DNA of 34,969 nt. It comes from Glycomyces salinus (lineage in GTDB: Bacteria; Actinomycetota; Actinomycetes; Mycobacteriales; Micromonosporaceae). Made by a program: the position numbers and the translations under genes. Shown here in pieces: positions 16,213 to 24,165 of the stretch. The notes under the pieces were generated by a model. It was not told the DNA's origin. It searched no databases and worked only from the letters and a program-made list of their open reading frames with translations. The number at the start of each line of letters is the position of its first letter. The first letter of the stretch is position 1. Location: contig NZ_JAELXW010000113.1 of assembly GCF_016428645.1 (NCBI RefSeq), forward strand, positions 1 through 34,969, written 5' to 3'.

Positions 16213-16869
16213 ATGTCCAAGGAGCGCGGTTCGGCCACCGGAGCGGGGCGACCGCGCGACCCCGAAATCGATCGCGCCCTGCTGTCGGCCACCTTGGAGC
16301 TGCTGGACGAACTCGGCTACACGAAGCTGACGCTCGAAGAGGTGGCCCGGCGCGCCGGCACCTCCCGGCCGGCGATCTACCGCCGCTGGCCGGGACGCGC
16401 CCCGCTGGTGCTCGACGCGATCGCCACCCGCCTGGACGTCCCGTCGCCTCCCGACACCGGATGCACCCTCTGCGATCTCGACGAGAGCTTCAATGTCTTC
16501 CTCGCCGCCTACCGGACGATCCGCCCCGAGGTGCTCAACGCCCTCTACCTCGAATGCGAGCCCGACGCCGAGCTGAAGGCTCGCTACCTCGAGACGGTCG
16601 TCGAACCGTCCCGCCGGGCGGTCGGCCGCACCCTCGACCGGGCGATCGCCCGCGGCGACCTGCGAACCGACGCCGACCGCGACCAACTGCTCGACCTCAT
16701 CGGCGCGCTGGTCCACCACCGGGCGCTCTTCGGCGGGCACCTGACCGACGCCGAAGCCCAGAGCGCCATCGAGACGCTCCTGCGAGGCGCCGCGCAGGAC
16801 TACCAGGCGCTCCTCGACCACAGTCTCGCGCTCGAACAAGAGCACCAAGCCCGCCACGGCGCCCCCTGA
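16213..16869 (+). CDS. TetR-family repressor of the divergent MFS efflux gene
   Basis: 218 residues. The DNA-binding domain covers about 15-62, with LTLEEVARRAGTSRPAIYRRW as helix-turn-helix. The C-terminal all-helical effector domain contains the HRALFGG segment seen in the TetR_C_11-like group. ATG 16213 is chosen over GTG 16204: there is no ribosome binding site for either, but a -10-like TAGAGT (16200-16205) ends 7 bases before the ATG, the geometry of a leaderless transcript. It should bind the palindrome at 16111-16133 and repress the efflux gene until a substrate binds. Confidence 0.87.
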   Translation: MSKERGSATGAGRPRDPEIDRALLSATLELLDELGYTKLTLEEVARRAGTSRPAIYRRWPGRAPLVLDAIATRLDVPSPPDTGCTLCDLDESFNVFLAAYRTIRPEVLNALYLECEPDAELKARYLETVVEPSRRAVGRTLDRAIARGDLRTDADRDQLLDLIGALVHHRALFGGHLTDAEAQSAIETLLRGAAQDYQALLDHSLALEQEHQARHGAP

Positions 16870-16943
16870 ACGCGACGACCGGACGGACGAGAAGACCAGT
16901 CCGGAGTCCGGCTGACACCCACCGGACCGGCTATGGTGACCGC

Positions 16944-17382
16944 ATGTCGCTGGTGGGAAGCGGCGACGAACTGGCGGGGATCGAACGCCTGCTGGCGGAC
17001 GCGAGGAGCGCAGCGGCGCCCTGGTGGTGCGGGGCGAGACGGGCATCGGCAAGTCGGCGCTGCTCCGCCATGCGGTGTCGGCGGCCGAATCCGATGGCTT
17101 CAGGGTCGTCCGCGGAACCGGGATCGAATCCGACTCCGAAACTCGCCGCCCCCCTGCGGGCCCGCGTGCTCGGGGAATCCGCCGGCCTCCCCCTGGCGAT
17201 CATCGAGCTCGGATCGGCCCGAAGCGAGGACGACGCCAGCCTGTCCGACCCGGCCGCAGAAGGAGATCGCCGCGCGGCTCTACCTGAGCCCGCGCACGGT
17301 CGGCCACCACCTCTACAAGACCTACCCGAAGCTCGGCGTCACCGCCTGCGGCGCTCATCGAGGCTCGCAGCGTAACGTATGA
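16944..17382 (+). pseudogene. Wrecked LuxR-family ATPase regulator (LAL type)
   Basis: A former large regulator of about 900 residues survives as about 440 bp in three frames. Frame 1 gives the N-terminus SLVGSGDELAGIERLLADAR. A shift before 17024 moves to VRGETGIGKSALLRHAVSAA with the Walker A motif. The first frame returns with ESAGLPLAIIELG. After a further shift the C-terminal LuxR helix-turn-helix appears as KEIAARLYLSPRTVGHHLYK. Most of the middle is deleted. A TATGGT element six bases before the ATG suggests the original gene was leaderless. Its tail now supplies the promoter region of the ABC exporter gene. Confidence 0.83.
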
Positions 17383-17383
17383 T
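17371..17383 (+). promoter_or_regulatory. Promoter -10 with half of the TetR operator, before ABC exporter
   Basis: TATGAT (17378-17383) lies 6 bases before the ATG of the exporter gene, typical of leaderless transcription. Overlapping it, CGTAACGTAT (17371-17380) matches 9 of 10 bases of one arm of the TetR operator at 16111-16133. The other arm is absent. Control by the same TetR is possible but not shown. Confidence 0.5.
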
Positions 17384-17389
17384 CGGCGC

Positions 17390-19165
17390 ATGTCCATGAG
17401 AGCGCTTGCAGAGCCATCGGTGCTGCTCAATGGCTCCCATCCGGCCCGGTCGGTGCTCCGCCTGCTCATGCGTCGCCCGTGGCGGATGTCGCTGGCGGTG
17501 ACCGCGTTCGCCTTCAAAGAGGTGCCGCTGTGGTTCCTGCCGGTGGTGACCGCCGCCATCATCGACCTGGTGGCCGCCGACGGGTCGGTGACGGCCGTCC
17601 TCGGATGGTTCGCCGTGGCGGTGCTGCTGCTGGTGCAGAACTATCCCAACCACATCATCTACACGCGCAATTTCATGACCGTGGTGCGGGACACCGGAGC
17701 CGGCCTGCGCAACGCCTTGGCCGCACGGTTGCAGAGCCTGTCGATCGGCTACCACTCCAGGGTGAGCGCCTCGATAGTGCAGACGAAGGTCGTCCGGGAC
17801 GTCGAGAATGTGGAGCTCATGCTCCAACAGGTCACCCATCCGCTGCTGTCCGCGGCCATGGTGCTGATCGGCGCGCTCGCCATGACCGCTATCGCCGTGC
17901 CCCAGTTCCTGCCGGTATACGCTCTCGCCGTGCCGATCGCGATCGGGCTCCGCGCGGGCCTGCGTAGACGGTCCCGGGCCCGCAACGAGGTGTTCCGAAG
18001 GGAAATGGAGGGCCTGGCGGCGAGGGTCGGCGAGATGGCCTCGCTCATTCCGGTCACACGGGCGCACGGTCTGGAGCAGACGGCGGTCTCGCGAGTGGCC
18101 AACGGCGCGGAGAACGTCCGGCGCGCCGGTCTGCACCTGGACATGCTCAACGGGCATGTGGCCTCGATATCGTGGGTCACGATGCAACTGCTCGGCGCGG
18201 GTTGCCTCGTACTCGCGGCGACCTTCTCGCTCACCGGGCTGCTGCCGATCTCCCCCGGTGAAGTGGTGCTGCTGTCGACCTACTTCGCACTGCTGACGCA
18301 GGGGCTCACGCAACTGATGATGCTCATCCCGGTCGGGGCGCGCGGACTGGAGTCGGTGCGTTCGATCGCGGAGGTGTTGGAAGAGCCGGACATCGAGCAG
18401 AACGAAGGCAAGCGGGCTGTAGACACCGTGGCCGGCCGCATCACGATCGAGCGGGTCTCTCATCGCTACCACGAATCCGAGACCGAGGCGGTGCGGGAGG
18501 TCTCGCTCGACATCGAGCCTGGGACGACGGTCGCGTTCGTCGGACCCTCCGGATCCGGGAAGTCGACGCTGCTCAACCTCGTACTCGGGTTCTCGCGGCC
18601 CACATCGGGCCGCATCCTGCTCGACGGCGTGGACATGCAGCGGCTCGATCTGCGAACGGCACGCCGGTCCATCTCCGTCGTGCCGCAGGAATCGGTCCTG
18701 TTCGAGGGGACCGTCCGGGAGAACGTGGCCTACGGCATGGGGGACGCGGGCGAGGAGCAGATCATTCCGGCTCTACGCGATGCCAACGCCTGGCAGTTCG
18801 TTCGAGAACTGCCCGACGGCCTCGACACGGTCGTAGGCGAGCGCGGTGCGCGACTGTCCGGCGGGCAGCGCCAGCGGCTCGCGATCGCGCGGGCGCTGGT
18901 CCGCGATCCGCGCATCCTGCTGCTCGACGAGGCGACTTCGGCGCTCGACCCCGAGGCCGAAGAACTGGTCAAGGAGGCGCTCGGCCGACTCATGCGGGGG
19001 CGAACCACCTTGGTGGTCGCGCACCGGCTCTCCACGATCCGCCGAGCCGACCGCATCGTCGTGCTCGACCAGGGCCGAATCATCGAACAGGGCACGCACG
19101 GCGAGCTGCTGAAGGCCTCCGGCCGCTATGCACAGATGCACCTCACCCAAACCGAAACGACCTGA
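17390..19165 (+). CDS. ABC exporter half-transporter (fused membrane and ATPase domains)
   Basis: 591 residues. The N-terminal membrane domain spans about 25-310 with six likely helices. The nucleotide-binding domain has Walker A GPSGSGKST (385-393), Q-loop VPQESVLF, signature LSGGQ (489-493), Walker B ILLLDEATSALD (from 509) and H-loop VAHRLST. All catalytic residues are intact, so it should work as a homodimer or with a partner encoded elsewhere. No ribosome binding site precedes the ATG; the -10-like TATGAT six bases upstream suggests a leaderless transcript. The substrate is unknown; its neighbours are drug-efflux type genes. Confidence 0.9.
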   Translation: MSMRALAEPSVLLNGSHPARSVLRLLMRRPWRMSLAVTAFAFKEVPLWFLPVVTAAIIDLVAADGSVTAVLGWFAVAVLLLVQNYPNHIIYTRNFMTVVRDTGAGLRNALAARLQSLSIGYHSRVSASIVQTKVVRDVENVELMLQQVTHPLLSAAMVLIGALAMTAIAVPQFLPVYALAVPIAIGLRAGLRRRSRARNEVFRREMEGLAARVGEMASLIPVTRAHGLEQTAVSRVANGAENVRRAGLHLDMLNGHVASISWVTMQLLGAGCLVLAATFSLTGLLPISPGEVVLLSTYFALLTQGLTQLMMLIPVGARGLESVRSIAEVLEEPDIEQNEGKRAVDTVAGRITIERVSHRYHESETEAVREVSLDIEPGTTVAFVGPSGSGKSTLLNLVLGFSRPTSGRILLDGVDMQRLDLRTARRSISVVPQESVLFEGTVRENVAYGMGDAGEEQIIPALRDANAWQFVRELPDGLDTVVGERGARLSGGQRQRLAIARALVRDPRILLLDEATSALDPEAEELVKEALGRLMRGRTTLVVAHRLSTIRRADRIVVLDQGRIIEQGTHGELLKASGRYAQMHLTQTETT

Positions 19166-19253
19166 CCGACCCTTCGACGCACCGACTCGCGAACCCGTAC
19201 GGCGTGAGTCTCCGATCCGGTCACCGACCTCCGACGACCCATGCTCGCGCTAT

Positions 19254-19350
19254 TCAGGTGAGGGTCGCTTCAAGCTGGTCCTCGCGGGGGGCCTTGACGC
19301 TCATAGAACCGGATCGCGCCGCTGTTGGCCGTGTACGCGGTCACCGACAT
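19254..19350 (-). pseudogene. C-terminal remnant of a GNAT acetyltransferase
   Basis: On the minus strand the frame reads VTAYTANSGAIRFYERQG, the end of a GNAT domain (the N-x2-A-I-R-F-Y-E-x2-G pattern that lies on the acetyl-CoA binding helix and last strand). The reading frame breaks in a run of six C after this motif, and continues in another frame to a TGA at 19254-19256. Only the last 30 or so residues of the family remain, so it is not functional. Confidence 0.5.
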
Positions 19351-19365
19351 CCGGTCGGCGCGCCG

Positions 19366-19741
19366 CTAGTCACTTTCACCAGCCGGCGTCGTCCAGAGGC
19401 AGCCGCTGATCTGCGCCAACTCCGAGAATGAGTCCGCGAATTAGAGCGGGAGACCGAAATCTGTATTCCCGCGGTCCCGGCGCCTGGTTCGACGCCGAAC
19501 GACAGCCCGAACCTGCCGTCGGAGTCCTGGTCGGCCACCGTCAGCCGATAGAGAGGGTCGCCGTTGGCGGTGGTGAGTGCTGGAGCGGTCTCCTGCTGAT
19601 AGACGGTGTGTTCGACGATGTCGCTCTGCGGAATCCCGACCTCGGTGAGCAAAGTCTTGTGCTCTGCCGGAATGTCCCAACCGGCGACGACGCTGTGCCG
19701 GCCCGCTCGATGCGTTCCTCACTGGTCCAGCTGAAAGGATC
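19366..19741 (-). pseudogene. Frameshifted gene remnant, possibly SUKH/SMI1-like immunity protein
   Basis: Three frame segments on the minus strand join into one protein-like text. They are PFSWTSEERIERAG, then VVAGWDIPAEHKTLLTEVG through YRLTVADQDSDGRFGLSFGV, then ADSFSELAQISGCLW before a TAG at 19366-19368. At least two single-base shifts separate them. The order (WDIPAEHKTLLTEVGIP near the start, a GLSFGVEPG strand, and an S-x-FSELAQxxxCLW helix at the end) resembles SUKH-4-like immunity proteins. That assignment is tentative. The degradation itself is clear. Confidence 0.45.
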
Positions 19742-19792
19742 CCGGCGTGTCAATGGCGTAGCGGCCCCTTCAATCTGAGTTGGACTCCATCG

Positions 19793-19879
19793 ATGGCGGC
19801 CCAGCAGGCGGCCTGCCACCGCTACGCGGCCGAGCACGGTCTTGCGATCATCACGGAGTATCCCGGGACCGTTGGATCG
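19793..19879 (+). pseudogene. Possible N-terminal scrap of a large serine recombinase
   Basis: The frame reads MAAQQAACHRYAAEHGLAII, followed by TEYPG and a stop. This resembles the Q-x2-AC-x-YA-x3-G-x2-I-x2-EY segment near the start of large serine recombinases, just after their catalytic strand. The catalytic serine region upstream and the rest of the protein are missing. Assignment rests on one short motif. Confidence 0.3.
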
Positions 19880-20100
19880 TAGACGGCCGCTGATCGCAGG
19901 TCGAGATTCCGCAACCTGTTGGCGCCGCTGCTCCTGGTCGACTGACAGACCGTGCCCGACCGCATCGGTTCGACGACCGCCGAGACGCTGGCGAGGATTA
20001 ATCCTGTTCTGAGCGGGTACGCGAACTGTGATGACTATGGACGATCGGCTGTACGCGGTCCCCCGGCCGATCCCCCAACGCATGACCTTAGGAGACGACC

Positions 20101-20400
20101 ATGGTCCTGCACCGCACCCGCTACTACTCGCTCGGAGTCAGGATCCTCACGGCGATCTTCACGATCATCGCCGCGATCATCCTGGTCTACCTGCTCCTGA
20201 TCCTGTTGGACGCCAACCCGGCCAATCCACTGGTCGACTTCGTCGGGGCGCTGGCCGACTGGTTCGCCTGGCTGTTCCACGACTTGTTCATAGTGGACAA
20301 CGCCAAGGTCCAGGCCCTGATCAATTACGGTCTTGCCGCGTTGGCCTACCTGCTGCTGGGCGGCCTCGTCCACGGGCTGGGCCGCCGCACCATCGACTGA
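20101..20400 (+). CDS. Small integral membrane protein, unknown function
   Basis: 99 residues with a good AGGAGA ribosome binding site. Hydrophobic segments lie at about 14-37 (ILTAIFTIIAAIILVYLLLI) and 71-92 (ALINYGLAALAYLLLGGLV), with a Trp/Phe-rich amphipathic stretch between (ADWFAWLFHDLFI). A similar layout is common in small conserved actinobacterial membrane proteins, but I do not recognise a named family. It is the only intact gene in the 19.2-21.0 kb region of gene fragments. An inverted pair GATCGGC / GCCGATC (about 20043-20073) lies in its leader. Confidence 0.7.
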   Translation: MVLHRTRYYSLGVRILTAIFTIIAAIILVYLLLILLDANPANPLVDFVGALADWFAWLFHDLFIVDNAKVQALINYGLAALAYLLLGGLVHGLGRRTID

Positions 20401-21007
20401 AGGCCGCACTGACCGACAAGTACGACATCAGGATCCCCGGCATCAAACGACTGATCCGCACTGGAGGATCCCGGCAGCGGGGGCTGCGATCGCCGGCCCG
20501 CCCATCCCGGCCAGGGCTTGGCGGACAACGGCGTTCCCGCCGTGCTCAAGGGTGAAGCGGGGCCCGATCACTCGGGCATCGGCCGGTGCCTCGTCGAACT
20601 GCGGGAAAGCCTGCTCGCCGAGTTCGAAGGCACGGCGCGGCGGTCCGTCACCGAACGCATTCAGTGCCGATCGCGATCGCACTTGAAGGCCAGGGTGGGG
20701 GTGAGAGTCGCTGATGACGGTCATGTGGCTATTTCGATGAATGGTAGGTGTCTGGTGTGGTCGCGGGCGTTATGTCATGATATGGGCGAAAGTTGGTGAT
20801 ATATGGTACTGCTGCCACACTTTCGGGGCTGTTCGTCAGATTTCGATTCTTCGAACGGGGGTGCGTCGTTGTTGAAGTGACTACCCTTCCGAAGCCGAGG
20901 CAGCGGTACCTGGTCCGAACGAGCGAGCCAAACCAGCGTGCTGACGGGGGCGGGGCAGGTCGCCGGCCGCGTCGTGCGGTCGGCTTTGAATTCTCTGCTG
21001 TTGCGGG
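20401..21007. other. Unassigned stretch between membrane protein and sigK
   Basis: 20443-20724 is open with high GC3 on both strands. The minus frame contains the phrase EAPADARVIGPRFTLEHGG and the plus frame GRCLVELRESLLAEFEG; neither is recognisable and neither has a convincing start. 20720-20880 is markedly AT-richer than the rest of the window and contains no gene. After 20880 the sequence returns to normal composition and leads into the sigK promoter. The stretch is most likely degraded DNA continuing the region of gene remnants. Confidence 0.35.
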
Positions 21008-21034
21008 CCATCCTCCTCGGCTGTGGCTCCGAAA
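21008..21034 (+). promoter_or_regulatory. SigK-type promoter of sigK
   Basis: -35 CCATCC (21008-21013), 15-bp spacer, -10 CCGAAA (21029-21034). Three other sites in the window share the same spacing and similar hexamers. They resemble the mycobacterial SigK consensus (CCATCC, CCGAAT) as I recall it. This implies autoregulation. The start site would be near 21041, giving a 45-base leader with a ribosome binding site. Confidence 0.72.
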
Positions 21035-21085
21035 GTGGTACAAGAACAGAGCTTGACCACCGAACCCGGAGGGCGGGAGCACAGG

Positions 21086-21700
21086 ATGCCCGAACCAGGA
21101 GGCGGCGTGCCGCGCCGCGACCAACCGCGACTCGCCGTCGCCCCGGATCCCGCCGACGACAGCACGGAGGCCCTGCTGCACCGTACCGCCCTCGGTGAGG
21201 AGGAGGCCTTCGCCGAACTCTACGATCGGACCGCGCCGCGGGTGTACGGGCTGTGCCTGCGGGTCCTGCGCGACCCGGCGCAGGCCGAGGAGGTAGCCCA
21301 GGAGGTCCTGATCGAGGTGTGGCGCACCGCCACCCGCTTCGACCCCGAGCGCGGCTCGGCCGGTGCCTGGATCACCACGATCGCGCACCGCCGTGCCGTC
21401 GACCGGGTCCGCTCCTCGCAGGCCTCCGCGGATCGGGAGCGGCGCGCCGCCGCCGAGGCCGCCGAACCCGAGTACGACTCGGTCGCCGAGACCGCCGCGA
21501 GCCGACTCGAGCACCGGCAGGTTCGACGGTGCCTGGGGACCCTCACCGAGCTGCAGCGACGTGCCGTCACCCTCGCCTACTTCGGCGGACACACCTACCG
21601 GCAGGTCGCGACCCTGCTCAACACGGCACTGCCGACGATCAAGTCCCGCATCCGCGACGGCCTCATCAAGCTGCGGGACTGCCTGGAGGTGGCACGATGA
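21086..21700 (+). CDS. sigK: ECF sigma factor SigK
   Basis: 204 residues from ATG 21086, which has GGGAG at ideal distance; the frame is open further upstream but would begin before the promoter's transcript start. Region 2 covers about 40-110 (AFAELYDRTAPRVYGLCLRVLRD, split by family positions, then AHRRAVDRVRS). Region 4 covers about 150-200 (RAVTLAYFGGHTYRQVATLL, then TIKSRIRDGLIKLRDCL). The wording is close to mycobacterial SigK throughout. It overlaps rskA by 4 bp. Genes of the known M. tuberculosis SigK locus and regulon (rskA, a fasciclin lipoprotein, DUF1295, UfaA1, DUF1365, FAD protein) all follow here. Confidence 0.9.
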   Translation: MPEPGGGVPRRDQPRLAVAPDPADDSTEALLHRTALGEEEAFAELYDRTAPRVYGLCLRVLRDPAQAEEVAQEVLIEVWRTATRFDPERGSAGAWITTIAHRRAVDRVRSSQASADRERRAAAEAAEPEYDSVAETAASRLEHRQVRRCLGTLTELQRRAVTLAYFGGHTYRQVATLLNTALPTIKSRIRDGLIKLRDCLEVAR

Positions 21701-22437
21701 GCGCCGACGTCCACAGCCTGATCGGACCCTACGTGCTCGACGCGGTCGACGAGGACGAGCACCGACAGGTCGAACAGCACCTCACCGAATGCGAGTCCTG
21801 CACCCGCGAGGCCGCCGAACTGCGCGAAGCGGTCTGGCGCCTGTCCGACATCACGGTGGCCGAGCCGCCGCAGCGGCTTCGCGACCGGGTCCTGACCGAG
21901 GCCGGTCGCACCCGCCAAGAGGCCCCGCCCGAGCGCCGGTCCGAGCCCGGCCCGGACGCCGGGCCCGCCCCCGCCGCGCCGAAGCGGATCCCGCGAATGC
22001 GACGTCTGTTCGCACTCGCCGCGGCCGTCCTCATCGGCTTCGCGGGCGGCGTCGTCACCTGGGCCCTCGCGCAGGACCCGGGGACGAGCGAGTCCGATCG
22101 GATCGCGGCGGTCCTCGAGGCCGCCGACGCCCGGGTGTCCACGCAGGACGCCGAAGGGGGCGGCCGCGTCACGGTCGTCCACTCGCCGTCGCTCGACGAG
22201 GCCGTGGTCGTCGTCGCCGACCTCGCCGACGTCACGGACGACCGGTCCTACCAGGTGTGGCTGGTCGAACCCGAAGGGCAGGTCTCGGCCGGGGTCATGG
22301 AACCGGGCGACGACTCGGCGACGATGCTCGTCGAAGGCGTGGGCGACGCCGAGGTCATCGGCGTCACCGAGGAGCCCGCGGGCGGCTCCGAGGCGCCGAC
22401 CACGCCGATGATCGCCGACATTGAGCTGGGCGCGTAG
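21697..22437 (+). CDS. rskA: Membrane anti-sigma factor RskA
   Basis: 246 residues. The start is the ATG in an ATGA overlap with sigK. An N-terminal sigma-binding domain holds a zinc-type motif H28-x3-C32-x2-C35 (HLTECESC). One transmembrane helix covers about 103-125 (LFALAAAVLIGFAGGVVTWAL). The C-terminal extracytoplasmic RskA domain has SYQVWLVEPEGQ and a final PTTPMIADIEL. In M. tuberculosis RskA holds SigK at the membrane and is removed by regulated proteolysis; the same is expected here. A strong hairpin follows, so sigK-rskA forms its own unit. Confidence 0.92.
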   Translation: MSADVHSLIGPYVLDAVDEDEHRQVEQHLTECESCTREAAELREAVWRLSDITVAEPPQRLRDRVLTEAGRTRQEAPPERRSEPGPDAGPAPAAPKRIPRMRRLFALAAAVLIGFAGGVVTWALAQDPGTSESDRIAAVLEAADARVSTQDAEGGGRVTVVHSPSLDEAVVVVADLADVTDDRSYQVWLVEPEGQVSAGVMEPGDDSATMLVEGVGDAEVIGVTEEPAGGSEAPTTPMIADIELGA

Positions 22438-22468
22438 GAGCCGAGCGAGGGCGAACCGCGAGAGAACC

Positions 22469-22508
22469 GACGAGCCGGACCGGGTGTGCGCACCCGGTCC
22501 GGCTCGTC
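22469..22508 (+). terminator. Terminator hairpin of sigK-rskA
   Basis: Arms 22469-22486 and 22491-22508 are perfect 18-bp inverted copies around a TGCG loop, followed by TT. It begins 31 bases after the rskA stop and is the strongest hairpin in the window. Confidence 0.85.
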
Positions 22509-22554
22509 TTATGTGCGGAATTCTGCTTGCTCCTGAATTTATCGGCGATCCGAC

Positions 22555-22581
22555 CCATCCGGCGCCCGTCGGGCCGCGAAT
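22555..22581 (+). promoter_or_regulatory. SigK-type promoter of the Moco oxidoreductase gene, leaderless
   Basis: -35 CCATCC (22555-22560), 15-bp spacer, -10 GCGAAT (22576-22581). The ATG at 22589 begins 7 bases after the -10, exactly where transcription should start. The mRNA is therefore predicted to be leaderless, and this fixes the start codon. Confidence 0.75.
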
Positions 22582-22588
22582 ACCGGGC

Positions 22589-24085
22589 ATGACGAGCAGA
22601 ACGACAGCAGCCTTCGGAGGCATCGCCTGCGCCGCGAGCGCGGTGGCGGCGGCCCAGTTGGCCGCCGTCCCCATCGCGCCGGGCAGCGCCCCGGTCGCGG
22701 CGGTCGGCGCGGTCGTCGTCGACGCCGTCCCCGAACCGGTGAAGGACTTCGCGATCCGCACGTTCGGCGTCCACGACAAGCTCGTCCTGCTCCTGGGTAT
22801 CGGCACCGCGCTGCTGGTCGCCGCCGCCCTGGTCGGCGTCCTCTCCCGCAGGAGGATCGCATTCGGATACACGGCCCTGGCCGTCCTCGGCGGGGTGGGA
22901 GCGGCCGCCGCGCTCTCCCGTCCCACCGCCGGCCCGGCATGGGCCGTCCCCTCCGTTGCGGGCGCCGCGGTCGGAGCGGCCGTGCTGTGGGTGCTCTTCC
23001 GCCGCCCGCCCTCCGACGCCGCTCCTCGGCCGGGACGGGTCGTCGACCGCCGCGGGGTCCTCGTGGCACTGGCGGGAGCGGGGCTGACCGGGGCGGTCGG
23101 ATGGCGGCTCGGCGGCACCGGCGACATCGAGGCCGCCCGGGAGGGCGTCCGGCTCCCCGACCCGGTCTCGAGCGGGGCCGAAGGGACCGGCCTCGACATC
23201 GACGGCCTCACCCCCTACATCACCGCCAACGACGACTTCTACCGCGTCGACACCGCTCTGGTCCTGCCCCGCCTCGCGCCCGACGACTACCGGCTGCGCG
23301 TCACCGGGCGCGTCGCGAACCCGCTCGAACTCACCTTCGGCGACCTGATCGACCGCGGCCTGATCGAACGCGAGATCACCCTCTCGTGCGTGTCGGTGCA
23401 GGTCGGCGGGGACCTCTCCGGCAATGCCCGCTGGCTCGGCGTGCCCCTGAAGGACCTCATCGAGGAAGCCGGGCCCGAGCCAGGCGCCGACCAGGTCGTC
23501 GGCCGCTCCGCCGACGGCTGGACCGCCGGGACGCCCACCGAGGTCTGCACCGACGGGCGCGACGCGATGCTCGCGGTCGGCATGAACGGCGAGCCGCTGC
23601 CGCTCGAGCACGGCTTCCCCGTCCGGATGCTCGTGCCGGGCCTGTACGGGTACGTCTCGGCCACGAAATGGCTCGTCGAGCTCGAACTGTCCTCGTTCGA
23701 GGACTTCGACGCCTACTGGGTGCGCCGCGACTGGGCCGCCGAAGCACCCGTCAAGACATTCTCCCGCATCGACACGCCGAAGCCGCTGAGCACGATCGGC
23801 ACCGGGCCGATCGCGGTCGCCGGGATCGCCTACGCCCAGCATCGCGGCATCGACCGTGTCGAAGTCCGCGTCGACGGAGGCGCATGGGCCGACGCCGAGC
23901 TCGCGCCGGTGATCGGCGACGACACGTGGCGGCAGTGGCACTGGACCTGGGAGCCCGCACCGGGCCGCCACAAGCTCGAAGTCCGCGCCACCGACGGCGA
24001 CGGTGCGACCCAGCCCGAGGAGCGGACCGAACCGTTCCCCGACGGCGCCACCGGATGGCACTCCGTGGTCGTGACCGCGCAATGA
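22589..24085 (+). CDS. Polytopic membrane molybdopterin oxidoreductase (sulfite-oxidase fold)
   Basis: 498 residues. Five hydrophobic segments occur at about 7-29, 62-82, 89-110, 117-136 and 152-172. The last is preceded by a twin-arginine (R154-R155 in VDRRGVLVALAG), as in actinobacterial proteins that use Sec for early helices and Tat for the final helix with a folded cofactor domain. The catalytic domain then shows LSCVSVQVGGDLSGNARWLG with C267 as likely molybdenum ligand, and a C-terminal Ig-like Mo-co dimerisation domain. The active site should face outside. The substrate is unknown; sulfite or sulfoxides are possibilities only. No ribosome binding site exists, agreeing with the leaderless promoter. 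The fasciclin gene follows by 80 bp. Confidence 0.85.
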   Translation: MTSRTTAAFGGIACAASAVAAAQLAAVPIAPGSAPVAAVGAVVVDAVPEPVKDFAIRTFGVHDKLVLLLGIGTALLVAAALVGVLSRRRIAFGYTALAVLGGVGAAAALSRPTAGPAWAVPSVAGAAVGAAVLWVLFRRPPSDAAPRPGRVVDRRGVLVALAGAGLTGAVGWRLGGTGDIEAAREGVRLPDPVSSGAEGTGLDIDGLTPYITANDDFYRVDTALVLPRLAPDDYRLRVTGRVANPLELTFGDLIDRGLIEREITLSCVSVQVGGDLSGNARWLGVPLKDLIEEAGPEPGADQVVGRSADGWTAGTPTEVCTDGRDAMLAVGMNGEPLPLEHGFPVRMLVPGLYGYVSATKWLVELELSSFEDFDAYWVRRDWAAEAPVKTFSRIDTPKPLSTIGTGPIAVAGIAYAQHRGIDRVEVRVDGGAWADAELAPVIGDDTWRQWHWTWEPAPGRHKLEVRATDGDGATQPEERTEPFPDGATGWHSVVVTAQ

Positions 24086-24125
24086 CCGACCGACCGCGAG
24101 GTCGGCCGAAGAACCGAAGGAACCG

Positions 24126-24141
24126 CCCGGGCTCGCCCGGG
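24126..24141 (+). other. Small hairpin before the fasciclin gene
   Basis: CCCGGG (24126-24131) and CCCGGG (24136-24141) can pair around CTCG in the 80-bp gap between the Moco and fasciclin genes. It could partly terminate or stabilise the transcript. No separate SigK-type promoter is seen in the gap, so read-through is expected. Confidence 0.3.
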
Positions 24142-24165
24142 AAACTATCGAGAAAGGCAAGACCG

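Noticed and set aside
24100..24165. Possible separate SigK promoter for the fasciclin gene
   Set aside because: CCGAAG occurs twice, but no CCATCC-like -35 lies 15 bp upstream; co-transcription with the Moco gene is simpler.
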